From contig NC_085120.1 in assembly GCF_030269925.1 (NCBI RefSeq), positions 9,451,501-9,515,500 on the forward strand: DNA of 64,000 bases, given 5' to 3'. The notes under the pieces were generated by a model. The model did not search any database and had not been told where the DNA came from. It worked only from the letters and a program-made list of their open reading frames with translations. This document shows positions 11,826 to 23,999 of this stretch, one piece after another; the stretch's first letter is position 1, and every line of letters begins with the position of its first letter. Both the position numbers and the translations under genes were made by a program. This stretch comes from Bombyx mori (taxonomy: Eukaryota > Arthropoda > Insecta > Lepidoptera > Bombycidae).

Positions 11826-11980
11826 GTGAGAGTTTTTTAACGTTCTCGATAGCGTAAAAGTTAACTAAAATTTGTATTCAGTTTGAACAGCGCCCCTAGC
11901 GGCAAACGTAGGCAAACGTTCCAACTCTATACAAATTTGAGTTAACTTTAACGCTATCGAGAATGTTAAAAAATTTGACG
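11826..11980. mobile_element. MITE family M2, copy 1
   Basis: Long inverted ends with core TTTTTTAACGTTCTCGATAG at the left and CTATCGAGAATGTTAAAAAA at the right, around GCGCCCCTAGCGGCAAACG. Same family as 13460-13622, with the middle inverted relative to it. Confidence 0.8.
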
Positions 11981-12942
11981 TTGTAAAACTTAGCAGAGAT
12001 GATTATTAATCGAAGCCACGACAAGTGATATGTCGAGTGTGTAAACAAACTAATCGATGATTCCGAACACATTCAATGCACGTGTTGTGATAACACAGTA
12101 ACGAGATACTGTGAAAATGAACTTTCTGATAATACACCGAGTTTTAAACAATCAAGGTTTTAAACTATTAAACTATTACTTGTTTTAATCTATTAAGGTA
12201 TTGTAATTTCAATTGAAATATATAAAATACCAGAACGGCGACAACTGTTCTCGTCATTAAGGACATAAGTCAACTACGTCGAAATGCAATTGGTTCTAAT
12301 GTACATATTAAAGATTCTTGCACGATCATATATTGTAGTTATTATTTTTATTTAATTCTAGTATAAATGAAATGTTAATGCAGTGTAATGAAGTATAATA
12401 TGGATGCAAAATCTGAAGTAAATAAATAAAAAAATAAAAAAATAAAAATTGGTAAAACTTGAAGTATAGCATCCACGTTTTCTATAGGTACTGACAAAGA
12501 ATGATTGCTTCTTGTTTAGATTAACTAAGCCATAAGTAAGATTTGAATGAACTCAATAATACAAAAATAACTCTGTTAGGTTTTCACGCTCGGATCACTG
12601 AACTGGTATGACGGAATTCGGCCTGGTACTAGTTTGAACCCAGAAAGAATAAAGTTACTACTAAGCATGAGTCTTCGTCTACCCGAAATCAATTGCAATT
12701 GTGGATAGGGAGAGCTACAGGCGGTGAACTTGCGGAAATATTTCCATAATTAAGTCTCATTTGAAGCTTCGGTCTTTTTTCGTCGTATCACTGTTTTAAA
12801 AATTAACACCTCACTGTATACGAAATGTAAATGTAAATTTGTAAGTAAGCGTTAATTTACAAATAAGCAGGAACGAAACTTTCGAAAGATCATACCGAGG
12901 TTACAATTTAAATATCGGTTGACTAATTGTTTTTTTTTATGT
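11981..12942. other. Intergenic, nothing recognised
   Basis: AT-rich, with an A-rich run of AAATAA units near 12420-12445. No gene or element was recognised. Confidence 0.4.
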
Positions 12943-13178
12943 CGTGGTAATTTTTTATTGTTTAGATGGGTGGACGAGTTCACAGCCGTTAAGTGGTTAC
13001 TGGAACCCATAGACATCTACAACGTAGATGCGCCACCCACCTTGAGATAAGTTCTAAGGTATCAGTATAGTTACAACGGCTGCCTCGCCCTTCAAACCGA
13101 AACGCATTACTGCTTCACGGCAGAAATAGATGGTGGCACCTACCCGTGCGGACTCACAAGAGGTCCTACCACCAGTAA
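12943..13178 (-). mobile_element. Bm1 SINE, head lost
   Basis: Reverse Bm1 from TTTTTTATTGTTTAGATGGG to CCTACCACCAGTAA, with a deletion in the CACAGCCCACCTGG region. Confidence 0.88.
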
Positions 13179-13237
13179 ATTGCTATTAATTAAAAGAGTT
13201 TCGTATCGAACGACCCTAATCTATATTATCATTATGA

Positions 13238-13385
13238 TCATCAGCCAATATTCGTTCATTGCGGGACATAGGCCTTTCCCAATTTACACCACAGAGCCTG
13301 GTCTTCGGCTATCCTCGTCCATTTCTTGCTGGCCACCCTACGCAAGTCATCGCCCCGTCGACTACCAAACTACGGTTTACCATAT
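13238..13385 (+). repeat. Fragment of a widespread insect dispersed repeat
   Basis: ATCAGCCAATATTCGTTCAT, GCGGGACATAGGCC and GGCCACCCTACGC are hallmarks of a retrotransposon-derived repeat common in lepidopteran genomes. It gives short spurious open frames at 13180-13495. Family identity is from memory, not from a search. Confidence 0.5.
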
Positions 13386-13393
13386 TATGGATT

Positions 13394-13455
13394 TTTAAAG
13401 CAGACGAGCATATAACCCATCATGTGGTGATTAGTCACCGTCGATCTTGGACCTG
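13394..13455 (-). repeat. S2 tail fragment
   Basis: AGCAGACGAGCATATAACCC then GTGATTAGTCACCGTCG, a diverged piece of the S2 tail. Confidence 0.5.
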
Positions 13456-13459
13456 TGAG

Positions 13460-13622
13460 CTTAGTGCGAGTTTTTTAACGTTCTCGATAACGTAAAAGTT
13501 AGCTCATATTTGTATGGAATGGGATCGTTTGCGTACGTTTGCCGCTAGGGGCGCTGTTCCAACTGCATACAAAATTGGGTTAACTTTTACGCTATCGAGA
13601 ACGTTAAGAAACTCGCACTAAG
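13460..13622. mobile_element. MITE family M2, copy 2
   Basis: Ends CTTAGTGCGAG and CTCGCACTAAG are exact reverse complements, and the inverted repeat continues inward through TTTAACGTTCTCGATA. Length 163 bp; no coding capacity. Confidence 0.85.
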
Positions 13623-14377
13623 TACACAGCAATAATTCTCGACAGCTCCGGTGAGTGGACACAACGTAGCAATCATAAATACAGAGAGAGAAACTTATGG
13701 ATAGCCGTGCTAAAAAAAAAAAAATTAATTAACTCATTTATCATTCAAGACCACCAATCTTTGTACTCAACGAATATAATAACAAGTCTTGTTTACTTTC
13801 CTACGTCTACGTCTAGCAAAAATATCGAAGTTCGCTTCGCATTGTAAACTAAGTTTTACGGCCATTTCCTTGAGAAACATAATCGTTTGACGTGCTTCGC
13901 GCGAAGGTCGGCCTGATAGCCTCGGTAAAACACGTTACAAGTTCAATCTTATCTATATCTTGTAGGCTAAACAATAAAGTACATATTTATGCGCTCCGTG
14001 AACTATATAATAATTATTTCGCACGGAAATAATCTTTAGATTCCAGTTGGAAACGTTTTGATTCATAATGTAGTGTTGATTTAGACTTTCTTGGTTATTT
14101 AAATTAGTATTGCTTAATTTTGATGAGTTTTTTTTGTCAATCATAAATATCGAATTGATAATGTCATTTACAGCAACAATAATCTCGGATATGAGCCGAT
14201 AAAATCATTTAACAATAGCGTATTTTTAGTGTAATCTAGTTTCTTTGACAAACCTATCCTTCACTTATTAGGCATCATTATAAAAAAAAAATTAACTTGA
14301 AGTATTGTACAAGGAAGTGTAGGAGGTACTAAACACATGCTCACGAATGACTTCGTCGGATGACGTCGAATGCTAAC
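13623..14377. other. Intergenic, nothing recognised
   Basis: No element ends or protein similarity identified. Confidence 0.4.
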
Positions 14378-14522
14378 GTGCAATATAAATCATACCCGCA
14401 AATATTATAATTTGCGTAATTCCGGGTGGCGGTACTTGCGTTGTTGATGTCTATGGGCTCCGGTAACCGCCCATCATCAGGTGGGCCCTGACCTCGTTCA
14501 CCCATCAAAACAAAAAATAAAA
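14378..14522 (+). mobile_element. Bm1 SINE with large internal deletion
   Basis: AATCATACCCGCAAATATTA and TTGCGTAATT come from the middle of Bm1. The sequence then jumps to GTTGATGTCTATGGGCTCC and CATCAGGTGGGC near the 3' end. Confidence 0.7.
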
Positions 14523-14761
14523 AAAAATTGCTCAAAAATCGATAATCGTAATCGGATACTCCAAGGCTTAGATTCGCATATTGTAATACATACATTAACA
14601 TAGATTATACACTTAATATATTTGAGATAGATGCGCAACTCTCATTTTTATTTTTGCTTTAGTTAGAGCCCAGGACAGCAGGCGTCGCTGCTGTCGATTA
14701 TTAGTCTCCCTACCCCCCACCAGGTGGCTTTTTTAGTAATTTTAATATTTTTTATAATTAA

Positions 14762-14884
14762 CTCTCTTTATGAAAAAATCTTATCGTTTAGAATCGCTGA
14801 AATTCCCGGTAGTACTTATGAAATATTAAAGAACGTTTGATTGTGTTCAGCATTCTAATCGATAAGACCTTTTCATACAGAGAG
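14762..14884. mobile_element. Short MITE with ~38-bp imperfect inverted ends
   Basis: Left end CTCTCTTTATGAAAAAATC and right end (read in reverse) CTCTCTGTATGAAAAGGTC, each continuing through CTTATCG and TTAGAAT. The two arms make up most of the 123-bp unit, so the RNA or single strand would form a long hairpin. Confidence 0.72.
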
Positions 14885-15855
14885 AAAACAGTTTTTTTAA
14901 ATAAAAAGCTGTAATTCTCTGTAAGCTATTTAATTTCCCTATATTACAAACCATTTACTGTTAAAAGATAGTATGAACGTACAATTGTATAAAATTTCGA
15001 ATAACAATAACTCCTCTAGATTAATCCTACTAGAGTACTTAATAACATTAAATCGAAAGTTATCTAAAAGTTAATTAAGTCTAGATAATCAAATCATTCA
15101 ATGTCACTTAAGTCATTTGTGCGAAATATAAACATGTCAGCTTTCCATTACAAACATAGTAGACAATTTGAATTAAATTTAATAAATTTGTTTCTTAACT
15201 ATAGCAGTTCTTGCTTAAAGTTGATCGTGACAGATCATGACCTTGTATGAAAATATTACATCTATAAACACTACCTATGCTTCGTCATACAATAATTGTC
15301 ATTTATACTAGCATTGTAGAGATAATACACACACTAAAGTGAATACTAAATTATTCTTAGCATTCTTATAAACATTTAGAAATTTAAGAAACGATTAACC
15401 CACAATCATATTCATAACATGTGACATTTTGTTCTGCACAAACGTTTTATTACATGATTTGAAAAACAAAAAATGTTTAAAAAATGTAATGATGATTTAA
15501 AGTACTCTTAAATATTGATAGTTTGTACTTAATGACGCTTATAGTAATCTTAGACATGATTACATTAGTTATACTTTTATTCCCTATCTAAATTATTTCT
15601 ATTCTGACGTTTCTGATGCTTTAGCTTTGGTAATACTAGATGAAACAAACAGCAGATTGAAAGAAAATCATCTTAAAGTTATTTACATTCATTACAAACC
15701 ATTAGTTTACATTTTGTTACAAAAGAAACTGGTGTTCGTTACATGCAAATGAATTGTAAACATACACATGCAAACATAAAATGTAAATTTATCTTTTAAT
15801 CCAAATTAAATGTACACTAATATTACATCGAAATAATAGAAAGGGTTTCGAAAAT
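14885..15855. other. Long AT-rich single-copy-looking stretch
   Basis: No repeat family or coding similarity recognised across nearly 1 kb. Confidence 0.4.
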
Positions 15856-15948
15856 TTTTATTGCACTCAACAGCAGACGAGCACGCAACCCGGCCCATGA
15901 TAAGTGGTCACCAGTGCTTATAAACTTCAGCAGTGCCATAGGGGTTGC
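15856..15948 (-). repeat. Diverged S2 tail
   Basis: TTTTTATTGCACTC, CAGCAGACGAGCACGC and AACTTCAGCAGTGCCA match the S2 family with many changes. Confidence 0.5.
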
Positions 15949-16669
15949 TGTCTATCACTTAAGTTTTAATAAATTATTAATATACTCAGTCACAAGCATA
16001 TTGATTTCACATAATGAAAATGTAAGAAACATAATCATGTTTGGGCATTTTCATTTATATCTACTCATACAGAAAACACAACTTAGCAAATATATTCCAC
16101 AGTTAATCTAAATAATTGCAAATAATGCTTTTAAAGACCGTTGACTTTTGATCATTAATTAAAATCATCTTCTCGTAGAATTTACAAAAGGTTATTTACA
16201 AAAATTTATATCAGTATTTTCATATATTACTAACTTACTAATTACAACTATTCAAACGTAATACTATAACTATAAGAACTAAACAACCTATTTTAAAACA
16301 AAATTGGCATCAATTTAGTTCTTATGAACTATTTCAATTATTAATTTATCAATTATAAACATATTTAAAAAAATTAAGATCCCTTGAGAGTTCACGTTCC
16401 TTGCTGAATCAGTTTCTCTTCTGAAACGGAGAAACAAAGTATCTTAAGTATGTAACAAATATTGAAAAAATACGACCATGAAAAATTTAGTGTTAATGTA
16501 ATCTTACTTACAAATTAATATATTACATAACACGTTCTGGTTCAAATATAGTGCATCAATCTTTTCATGTTTCAGACATTTTAGTGCTCCTTATAATTTT
16601 TCCATAAAATTTTGTCATTATCAAACCTTTGTCTACAAAAATAAAAACATTATTTTATATTGGGTAGAA
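15949..16669. other. Intergenic, nothing recognised
   Basis: AT-rich; no elements or genes recognised. Confidence 0.4.
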
Positions 16670-17010
16670 GGATGAACGTGGTCACAGGCCACTTGGTGTA
16701 ACTTAGTTATCAAACACCAGGAAACAAAACGTGAATGCCATCATCTACATTGGATGTGAGATCAATTGTGCTGTATTTTATTTAAACAGGAAAGCATGAC
16801 TGATTGATCATTCCAAAAAACTAGTTCGGGCCCACTTGACAATAAGCATATAATACGCTGAGTTGCAAAACATAAATACTTCCACCCACTCGAGACAATT
16901 TTATTATCTGAGGTGTGTGTGTGATAGTAGGAGACTTAATACCGACTGTTTTGATCAAAACTTAACATATATCATAGCTAGGCAGCAGAAATAGGAAGGA
17001 CCATTAGTTG
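16670..17010 (-). mobile_element. Old, strongly diverged Bm1
   Basis: Traces GTCACAGGCCACTTGGTG and CAGCAGAAATAGGAAGG sit in Bm1 order in reverse. It is far more decayed than the other copies. Confidence 0.5.
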
Positions 17011-17087
17011 GTGCTAATTCATTTAATTATATTATGAATAATAATTCTGTTAGCAAATAATATACCGGGAAAATAGTGTAAACTCAC

Positions 17088-17136
17088 CGTTATCAAGGCA
17101 TCCGAAATAGCATTTCATTTTCGATCTTCGAGGCAT
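17088..17136 (-). CDS. Possible first exon of a THAP-type zinc-finger protein
   Basis: The minus strand reads ATG, 16 codons (MPRRSKMKCYFGCLDN) and then a good donor G|GTGAGT. Cys-x3-Cys close to the start methionine resembles the beginning of a THAP DNA-binding domain, which many transposase-derived genes have split by an intron at this kind of position. No second exon with the C..H half was found nearby. With only 16 residues this may be coincidence or a transposon relic. Confidence 0.3.
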
Positions 17137-17446
17137 GCTGATTTTTAATAATAAACATTCTGTAAGAAATGAAAATAGTTACACAGTCTTACGAAACGCT
17201 AACGAAGAAAAAAGTATTGGAGCCAAGTTATGTCTAAAGAGAATTCAAAACAGAGTTTCTCAATGTCTAATCGTCTAATATTCTCATAAAGCTAAAAGTT
17301 GCTCTAAATTAATACTACAACGTAAAATAACTCACACCAAGACCAAAAAAAAAACGATTTAAAAAATTAAATCGTTACGACATTTTGAAAACTTTTTTTT
17401 TTTTTTGAGATTGTTTTACGGCCCTGGAATTTTGAAAACTTCAAAG

Positions 17447-18360
17447 CAGTGTTTCCACTTACGTTTTTTTTAACACATTTTACCCTAGTTTCTTTTGAAT
17501 TTACCCTAAAATTTCCTAGACAACTTTCATAAATCCTTTATATAGAAAGCGTAAATAAAATACAGAAAATAAACCACAGCATATTATTTAATGTAGGTAT
17601 ATATAATATAAACGCCCCCAGAAGATCATAGATCTATAGGATTAGAATTTTCAAGGAAGTCGACGCATTGCTTTTATATTCTTTTGCTGCACAACCTAAC
17701 ACTGTTCGGTTCTAAAATTGAGCAATTGTTTGCTGGCAAAGTTGGGAACTTTCTATGAAGCAAGCCGTTCAGGGTTTCATTAGAAAGCCTGTTTCTTTTG
17801 TCAGTTTTTAAATTTGAGAACACTGAATAATCTTTCCACCTCAGTCTTTGAAGAAGGAACTGCTAGCAAAAGTGAAATGACAATTACAAGGTTTTCGTAA
17901 ATGAAATTACCATGATAATCTTTCATGGTACATGAAGTACCTGTATATTACAATACAAGTAAGTTCTGGTGACATCAACGAAAATAGGTAAATAAAAATT
18001 TGGCGGATTATACTTATTGGGATTCTGGGGAATCCCTAAGAAAAAGCAGTGGCTTAATCTATGATTTACTTTACTAGAGGGTTACTGTTGAATCAAACCT
18101 TTATAGTTTTTATACACAACTCTGTTTTATTCTTTTACTTGTCAACTCGACTTAATGTCATTCTCTCTCCATAAAATAAAATGTTCATTGTTTTACTTTA
18201 ATTATCGTTTATTTTAAAATTCACAACAGTTACTAGTATAGGCTTTGCTTTTTACCCCGAAATATCCTAAATCCTGGTATTTTTTAAATTGTCTTTATCA
18301 TCCAAAATATCAGCTATTTTTCCCTAAAAAAGGGAGAATTCCCTAAAAGTGGAAGCACTG
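17447..18360 (-). mobile_element. hAT transposon, internally decayed, with 8-bp target duplication
   Basis: Left end CAGTGTTTCCACTT and right end (reverse) CAGTGCTTCCACTT are hAT-type terminal inverted repeats. CTTCAAAG is duplicated exactly on both sides (17439-17446 and 18361-18368). The 914-bp body keeps the end of a transposase on the minus strand, so the element reads right to left. Confidence 0.92.
17640..17915 (-). pseudogene. hAT transposase C-terminal dimerisation region, frameshifted
   Basis: The minus strand encodes VISLLLAVPSSKTEVERLF then SVLKFKN. After a frame change it continues KRNRLSNETLNGLLHRKFP. This is the conserved hAT C-terminal dimerisation motif (SS..ER.FS...K...R.rLs.etLn.ll). 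The catalytic core and N-terminal zinc finger are gone and a stop falls between the two halves, so it is a dead relic. Confidence 0.82.
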
Positions 18361-18591
18361 CTTCAAAGTACGCTACATTTTTTATTGAGTCAGAACTCAT
18401 ATCTGCCATCTAGTGAGTTTATTAGATCATTAATGCCTAAAAGTTACAAAAATGACGTCGCCACAGGAGTAAGATGACGCTAGTTGTATGTTATTTTCCT
18501 TTGTATGGGAGTTGCACCCCCCTGTACATTAATATTACTGTTACTTTTTCCCTTCGTTTTTGGCATTTCGAAAAATAAAACATTCAGCTAA

Positions 18592-19043
18592 TCTATATAT
18601 TAATACGTGAAGCAAAAACTTTGTACCCCTTTTTACGACAATTGCGCGGACGGAGGAGAATGAAATTTCCCACACTTATAGAGAACGTAGAGAAGAAGTG
18701 CAGAACTCTAATATTTTTTTTAAATTGTGCATTAAAAATACATTAAATCGATAGAGAAAACATTACACACACTACCATGTATTTGACACAACACATACGT
18801 ATAAATATACCTACTCTTTGTATATTGTCAATTGTGAAACTTTTGTTATTCTTTAAAGTCTGTGGTCAAATTGAGAATAGATTAATATTGTTTTTCTTTA
18901 ATATTATTTATTTATAGTGAAATTTTGGCGAAATCTATATTATTATAGAAGTATAATAGTGCTTGATAATAGAACCATAATAATGTTTAAACTTTTAATT
19001 TCAATTAATTATAGTTGAATTTCGACTGCTGCGCGACCACTAG
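18592..19043 (+). mobile_element. Helitron family H4, full-length non-autonomous copy
   Basis: A|TCTATATATTAATACGTG at the left, CGCGACCACTAG|T at the right, 452 bp. It includes CGGACGGAGGAGAATG and GCGAAATC blocks shared with the other four H4 copies. Confidence 0.85.
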
Positions 19044-19920
19044 TTAATAAATAATACTCAGCTCGGATGACAGATAGAAGAGAAAATCGTCGCAATTGTT
19101 TTATCTGTGCCTATTTAAATATGCAAAGCTATTTATTTCTACACAATCAATGTTTGATAAGTGGAATGTTAAACATAAAGGGTTATTTATACCTGTTACA
19201 ATAGACACAACATTTGGTTCTCTGGTTTGTGATCTGACGTATCAAATCGTATCGTAGTTTATGAACCAGAAAATGAGACAAGCGTCTTTTTCGCGCGAAA
19301 ATGCAACGTGTTTAATTTAAATTTTTTCATGTCCAGTACTAAATAATACAAGAACAGTTGGAGGAAAAAGGCGTCAAAACAATTACACTTTGTAAATTGC
19401 AAAAAAATATATATATGTAAACAACAATTCTAACAGCAATATCGCTAATATCTAATGTATTATACTGGCAATAACATATTTTTTTTAATGAAACCGGTTA
19501 TCGCATGGCAACGGTATCAACCTATAAGTTCTAACGTTGAGTCATTACGTGCCCTTATTTGTTTTGGCTTTGAACTTCAGTTTCCGGGTTTGTGTTAAAT
19601 AAAAAAAAATTATATGTTTGCGAAATACTAATGTTATCTCATCAAATAATCATATAATGTCGCAAAAATTTAAGATAAACGCCATATTGGCTTGTTCTTC
19701 TTTGGGGACGGCGGACCGAGTTGTTTTTATTTTTTACTAGCTTTTACACGCAGCTTCTCCCACGTGATCAAGGAAAATTGTCAGTGAAGTTTCCCGTGGG
19801 ACTGACAGTTTGGGATAAAAGGTAACCAAGTACTCTTCCAACCTAATACTATCATTGTAAAAAATCATGTCAGTATATTGCTTCTTTACTTCGCTACAGA
19901 AGAACAGATAAGCAGACTTA
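19044..19920. other. Intergenic, nothing recognised
   Basis: No gene or element recognised. Confidence 0.4.
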
Positions 19921-19923
19921 TTG

Positions 19924-20160
19924 GTAGGACCTCTTGTGAGTCCGCGCGGGTAGGTACCACCGCCCTGTCTATTTCTGCCGTGAAGCAGTAATGCGTTTCG
20001 GTCTGAAGGGTAGGGCAGCCGTTATAACTATACTGAGATCTTAGAACTTATATCTCAAGGTGGGTGGCGCATTTACGTTGTAGATGTCTATGGGCTCCAG
20101 TAGCCACTTAATACCCGGTGGGCTATGAGCTCATCCATCCATCTAAGCAATAAAAAAAAC
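19924..20160 (+). mobile_element. Bm1 SINE, 5'-truncated
   Basis: From GGTAGGACCTCTTGTGAGTC to the tail CTAAGCAATAAAAAAAAC; well preserved. Confidence 0.9.
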
Positions 20161-20439
20161 CTTAAACCATTAAGTATGGATTATTATTAATATTTTTTAG
20201 TTAAAGAACGTCTTGGCGTTCTCAGAACAATATTATGTCACTCAATCGAAACACCCGTCAGCTTCCCAACTTCCAATAAAAGCATAAGTAGCGGAACGCC
20301 GGAATGTTAACTATCAATAACAATTTATTCAGACGACTACAACCAACAATGGTATGTACCATCAATTTCGTGAGATTTTTTCGTCTTTCTCTCGACTTAT
20401 CTTGTAAGAATTTTTGTTCCCTTGGATGTATAAAGTAAA

Positions 20440-20723
20440 CTAGACGATGACCGAGCTTTGCTCGGTTTTTTTTTTGGATAACGCCATCTTGTTGTGTCTT
20501 TAAAGCGGTTAGTTGCCCTCAATTAAGAAAAATAGTATTATTATTCGCCAATAGATGTCGGGAAGAGTTGATTATTGAAAACACACACGAATAAAACAAC
20601 ATTTTATACTCGTATTTTATATACGTATACTCAATTTTATGAAAATCGTTGGAGCCGTTTCCGAGATTCAGATTATATTTATATATATTAATATACAAAA
20701 ATTGCTCGTTTAAAGGTATAAGA
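20440..20723 (-). mobile_element. Helitron family H3 with canonical 3' hairpin
   Basis: In reverse it ends CCGAGCAAAGCTCGG (a perfect hairpin), then TCATCGTCTAG before T, a textbook Helitron 3' end. The 5' end is TCTTATACC after A. The body shares GGAAACGGCTCCAACG with 9161-9475. Confidence 0.85.
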
Positions 20724-20814
20724 TAAGATACTCCGTGACACACAATAGTTTAATTCACAGGAGGCTTTATAAGAATACTCAATTACTCAATACTCAAACT
20801 ACGTATTGCTATCA

Positions 20815-21254
20815 AGCTTGGCTCTTCAGGCACCGGTCACCGTTCTCGTCGAACTCGTAAAACGAATGCGCATGCGCTTTAAAGGCGATGATGTCATAAA
20901 CTGCACTGTGTATCCATTTTTATTATTCAATACCACCCCCCACTACTAACCACATCGGAAAGCTTTATAACTTCTGTGAACGGATTTTAAAAAGCCAACA
21001 TACATAGTGTGACGTGTAACCTAACCCATGCATCAGCCCGCTCAGTTTCTCGCCGGATCTTCTCAGCGGGTCGCGATTCCGATCCGGTAGTAGATTCATT
21101 GGCGAAGCAATTGCTCTTGAGTTGTCAGGTCTCCTTCGGAGGCGCTCGAGCAGCTGTCATCAAATCCCACCCCTTTTGGTAGAGCCTCTGCTCGCCCACC
21201 TGTCCTGGTGAAACTAGAAAGGTCTCCGGGCCACCAGTAATCTTTCAGTCCTTT
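20815..21254 (+). repeat. Repeat family D, long variant
   Basis: Contains CACCGGTCACCGTTCTCG, CCGCTCAGTTTCTCGCC, GATCCGGTAGTAGATTC and, unlike most copies, CTCCTTCGGAGGCGCTCG followed by CCTGTCCTGGTGAAAC and GGGCCACCAGTAAT. The same long variant lies reversed at 44838-45130. Confidence 0.75.
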
Positions 21255-21372
21255 ACGGTAGGCAGCGGCTTGGCTCTGCCCCTGGCATTGCTGAAGTCCA
21301 TGGGCGACGGTAACCACTCACCCTCAGGTGGGCCGTATGCTCGTCTGCCTACAAGGGCAATAAAAAAAAAAA
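21255..21372 (+). repeat. S2 tail, plus orientation
   Basis: GGTAGGCAGCGGCTTGGC, CCTGGCATTGCTGAAGTCC, GGGCCGTATGCTCGTCTGCC and a CAATAAAAAA tail, directly joined to the long family D variant. Confidence 0.8.
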
Positions 21373-22416
21373 GAAAAAAGTCATAAACAAAAACATATTA
21401 TTTTGTTTCCAAATCGATAAAGGCAAATAACATTCATACTACTACTAAACGTATTATCCCGATTTGACGACACTACCGAAGTAGGAGAGGTGACGTCCCT
21501 AATCTCACTCTAATTTTTACGTCACCAAGAAATTAAAATTACAAAAAAAACCGAGATCAAATTGCGATGTTTTTAATTTACGAATCGCGTAACCATACGA
21601 CGATTAAAAAAAAGAGATAAATATATATAACTGTTTCTTATAACGCTAAAATACAAGAAAACACATTCGACATATTTTATCAGTTCCCATCAATAGTTCA
21701 TGAGCTATTCGCTGTGTTCCGCGATCTCGGAATTACCAGACGATTAATCTGGTCGTGGAACGGAGCGCTGTCATGCCAACTGACTGTCAACAAGACTCGA
21801 CGTATTATTACAATTTATTTCATTAGGAATTTTATGACCTGGTAACTAAGACCTTTAAGTCATGTCTTATTTTAATTTATATTCTTATTTTTATGAAAAA
21901 TGATAATATGGAGTGAAATGAAATGAGATGATATGGAATGAAATATAATCTCAGTAAAATGGTGGTGATTTACTGAGATTTTTTCATTAGACTTTTTGGA
22001 GGATCCCGAGAAGTTATGTCCAGCGGCTTTGTTTCATTTTTCCACATTTGTGCACTTTCACAGATATTAAACAGTTAATAAACCACCGTTATTACACATT
22101 TAAACCTGAAAAAACACTAAATAGACAAAATAAAACAAATCACAAAACTTCACTCCTCGCGTTCCCGCCAAAAATTCTTATTACAATTTGAATTAGATGC
22201 CTTCGTCGAATAGTAAATGTATTATCGAAAGCATTGTGCCCTCGAACTTGAATACTGAAATTATTATTACCCTGAACTTGTGTACAGAAACAAAAAACGT
22301 CGACACATTAGTCAACTGTCAATCATGGTGACCAGTTCGTTGACCTTTTTAACGACAAGCGAAAATAGCATCATCATTGGTTCATGTTACTTGATTAGTC
22401 TTCTATTATATAACTA
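21373..22416. other. Intergenic, nothing recognised
   Basis: AT-rich; a short tract of diverged GAAATGA-like units near 21915-21945. No gene seen. Confidence 0.4.
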
Positions 22417-22810
22417 CTAGAGGTCCCGCAGTAGTCGAAATTCGACTATAATTAATTGGAATTGTAAGTTTGTACACTATTATGATTGTATTTTATACTT
22501 CTATAATCACAAATAAAATATTAACAAAGATAAACAATATTTAATTTCAAATTGACAACAGACGTCAAGAACAAAAGTATGACAATAAATAGTATGCATG
22601 CGTGTGTGCGTCAAATACATGGTATGTAGTGTGTGTAATGTTTTCTTTATTGATTTAATGTATCTTTTATGCATTATTTAAAAAAAAATATTAGCATTGT
22701 GCACTTCTTCTCTATATTCTCTATAAGTGTGGAAAATTTCATACTCCTCCGTCCGCGCAATTTTCGTAAAAAGAGATACAAAGTTTTTGCTTCACGTATT
22801 AATATATAGA
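22417..22810 (-). mobile_element. Helitron family H4
   Basis: Reverse copy with CTAGAGGTCCCGCAG (3' end) and ATTAATATATAGA|T (5' end); 394 bp with a small deletion after ATAATCACAAAT. Confidence 0.88.
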
Positions 22811-23049
22811 TACTATTGCTTAATTGTATATTATATTATGATATGATATTTACGACGTTGTACTTATGTAGATGTATGAATGCTGCGTGTTTTGTGAATG
22901 CATTTAATGTTTTATATCTCTACACTACCTTCGATTGACCAGCAGAACATTGTTCAGACATTAATCCCGCCAATGTACCCAATTGGATTTAAGGTTATAC
23001 AAGTAAATAAAGCTTTAAAAATTATCTTAAATTAGTACATTTCTTTTAA
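22811..23049. other. Spacer between two H4 Helitrons
   Basis: No recognised element; separates two same-orientation H4 copies. Confidence 0.4.
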
Positions 23050-23505
23050 CTAGTGACCCCGCAGTAGTCGAGATTCGACTATAATTAATTGAAATTATAA
23101 GTTTAAGCATTATTAAGGTTCTATTGTCAAACACTATTATATTTCGATAATATAATCACAGTATTCGCCAAAACTGCACTATAGATCAATACTATTAAAG
23201 ACAAATAATATTAATATATTTTCAATTCGACCACAGACTTTAAACAATAAGAAAAGTTTCCCAATTGGCAGTAAACAAAGAGTATATTTTCATGTATGTG
23301 TTGTGTCAAATATATGGCAGTGTGTGTAATGTTTTCTTTATTGATTTAAAGTATCTATTATGCTTTATTTTTAAAAAATAATAGCATTGTGCACTCCTTC
23401 TCTATATTCTCTATAGGTGTTACAAATTTCCATACTCCTCCGTACGCGCAATTTTCGTAAAAAGGGGTACAAAGTATTTGCTTTACATATTAATATATAA
23501 GTAGA
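23050..23505 (-). mobile_element. Helitron family H4, more diverged copy
   Basis: CTAGTGACCCCGCAG at the left, TTTACATATTAATATATAAG near the right end. Closer in internal sequence to 18592-19043 than to its neighbour at 22417. Confidence 0.82.
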
Positions 23506-23999
23506 TAATGTCTCCGTAGGTTGATTACACTGTGGCTCGTGTTCTGACAAATGGCAATGATGTTTTGTGGGTTTTATTTGATGTAATCGAGATAATTGGA
23601 ATAGGTGTAACGCGGAGCAGTAATGGATTCGGATCTACGGGTTAGAATAGTTCTAATTCATTTGTGACTATTGCTATATTATATACGAGCCTACAACAAG
23701 ACGGATCGCAAGTGGGATCTATGTCAAAAATATTTCCTCAACGAACCACACTGAAGGATTCATCAAAGAAAACCTTATCTGTTTATTCAGTGTTATTTTG
23801 AATACAGAGCACAAAGGGAAACTTTGTATGCTCCGGTATCTGTCGACGCGATCTTGGCGTTCACACAAGAATACATAGACACGAATAGATTTATTAAGAT
23901 TAAGCTAGAATAGTATGAATTAATTTACGTTGCACGGGAGCGAATTTTTATGAGAACTTTTCTTTTGAAATACTAACCACTACTATGTATTGGCTGGCG

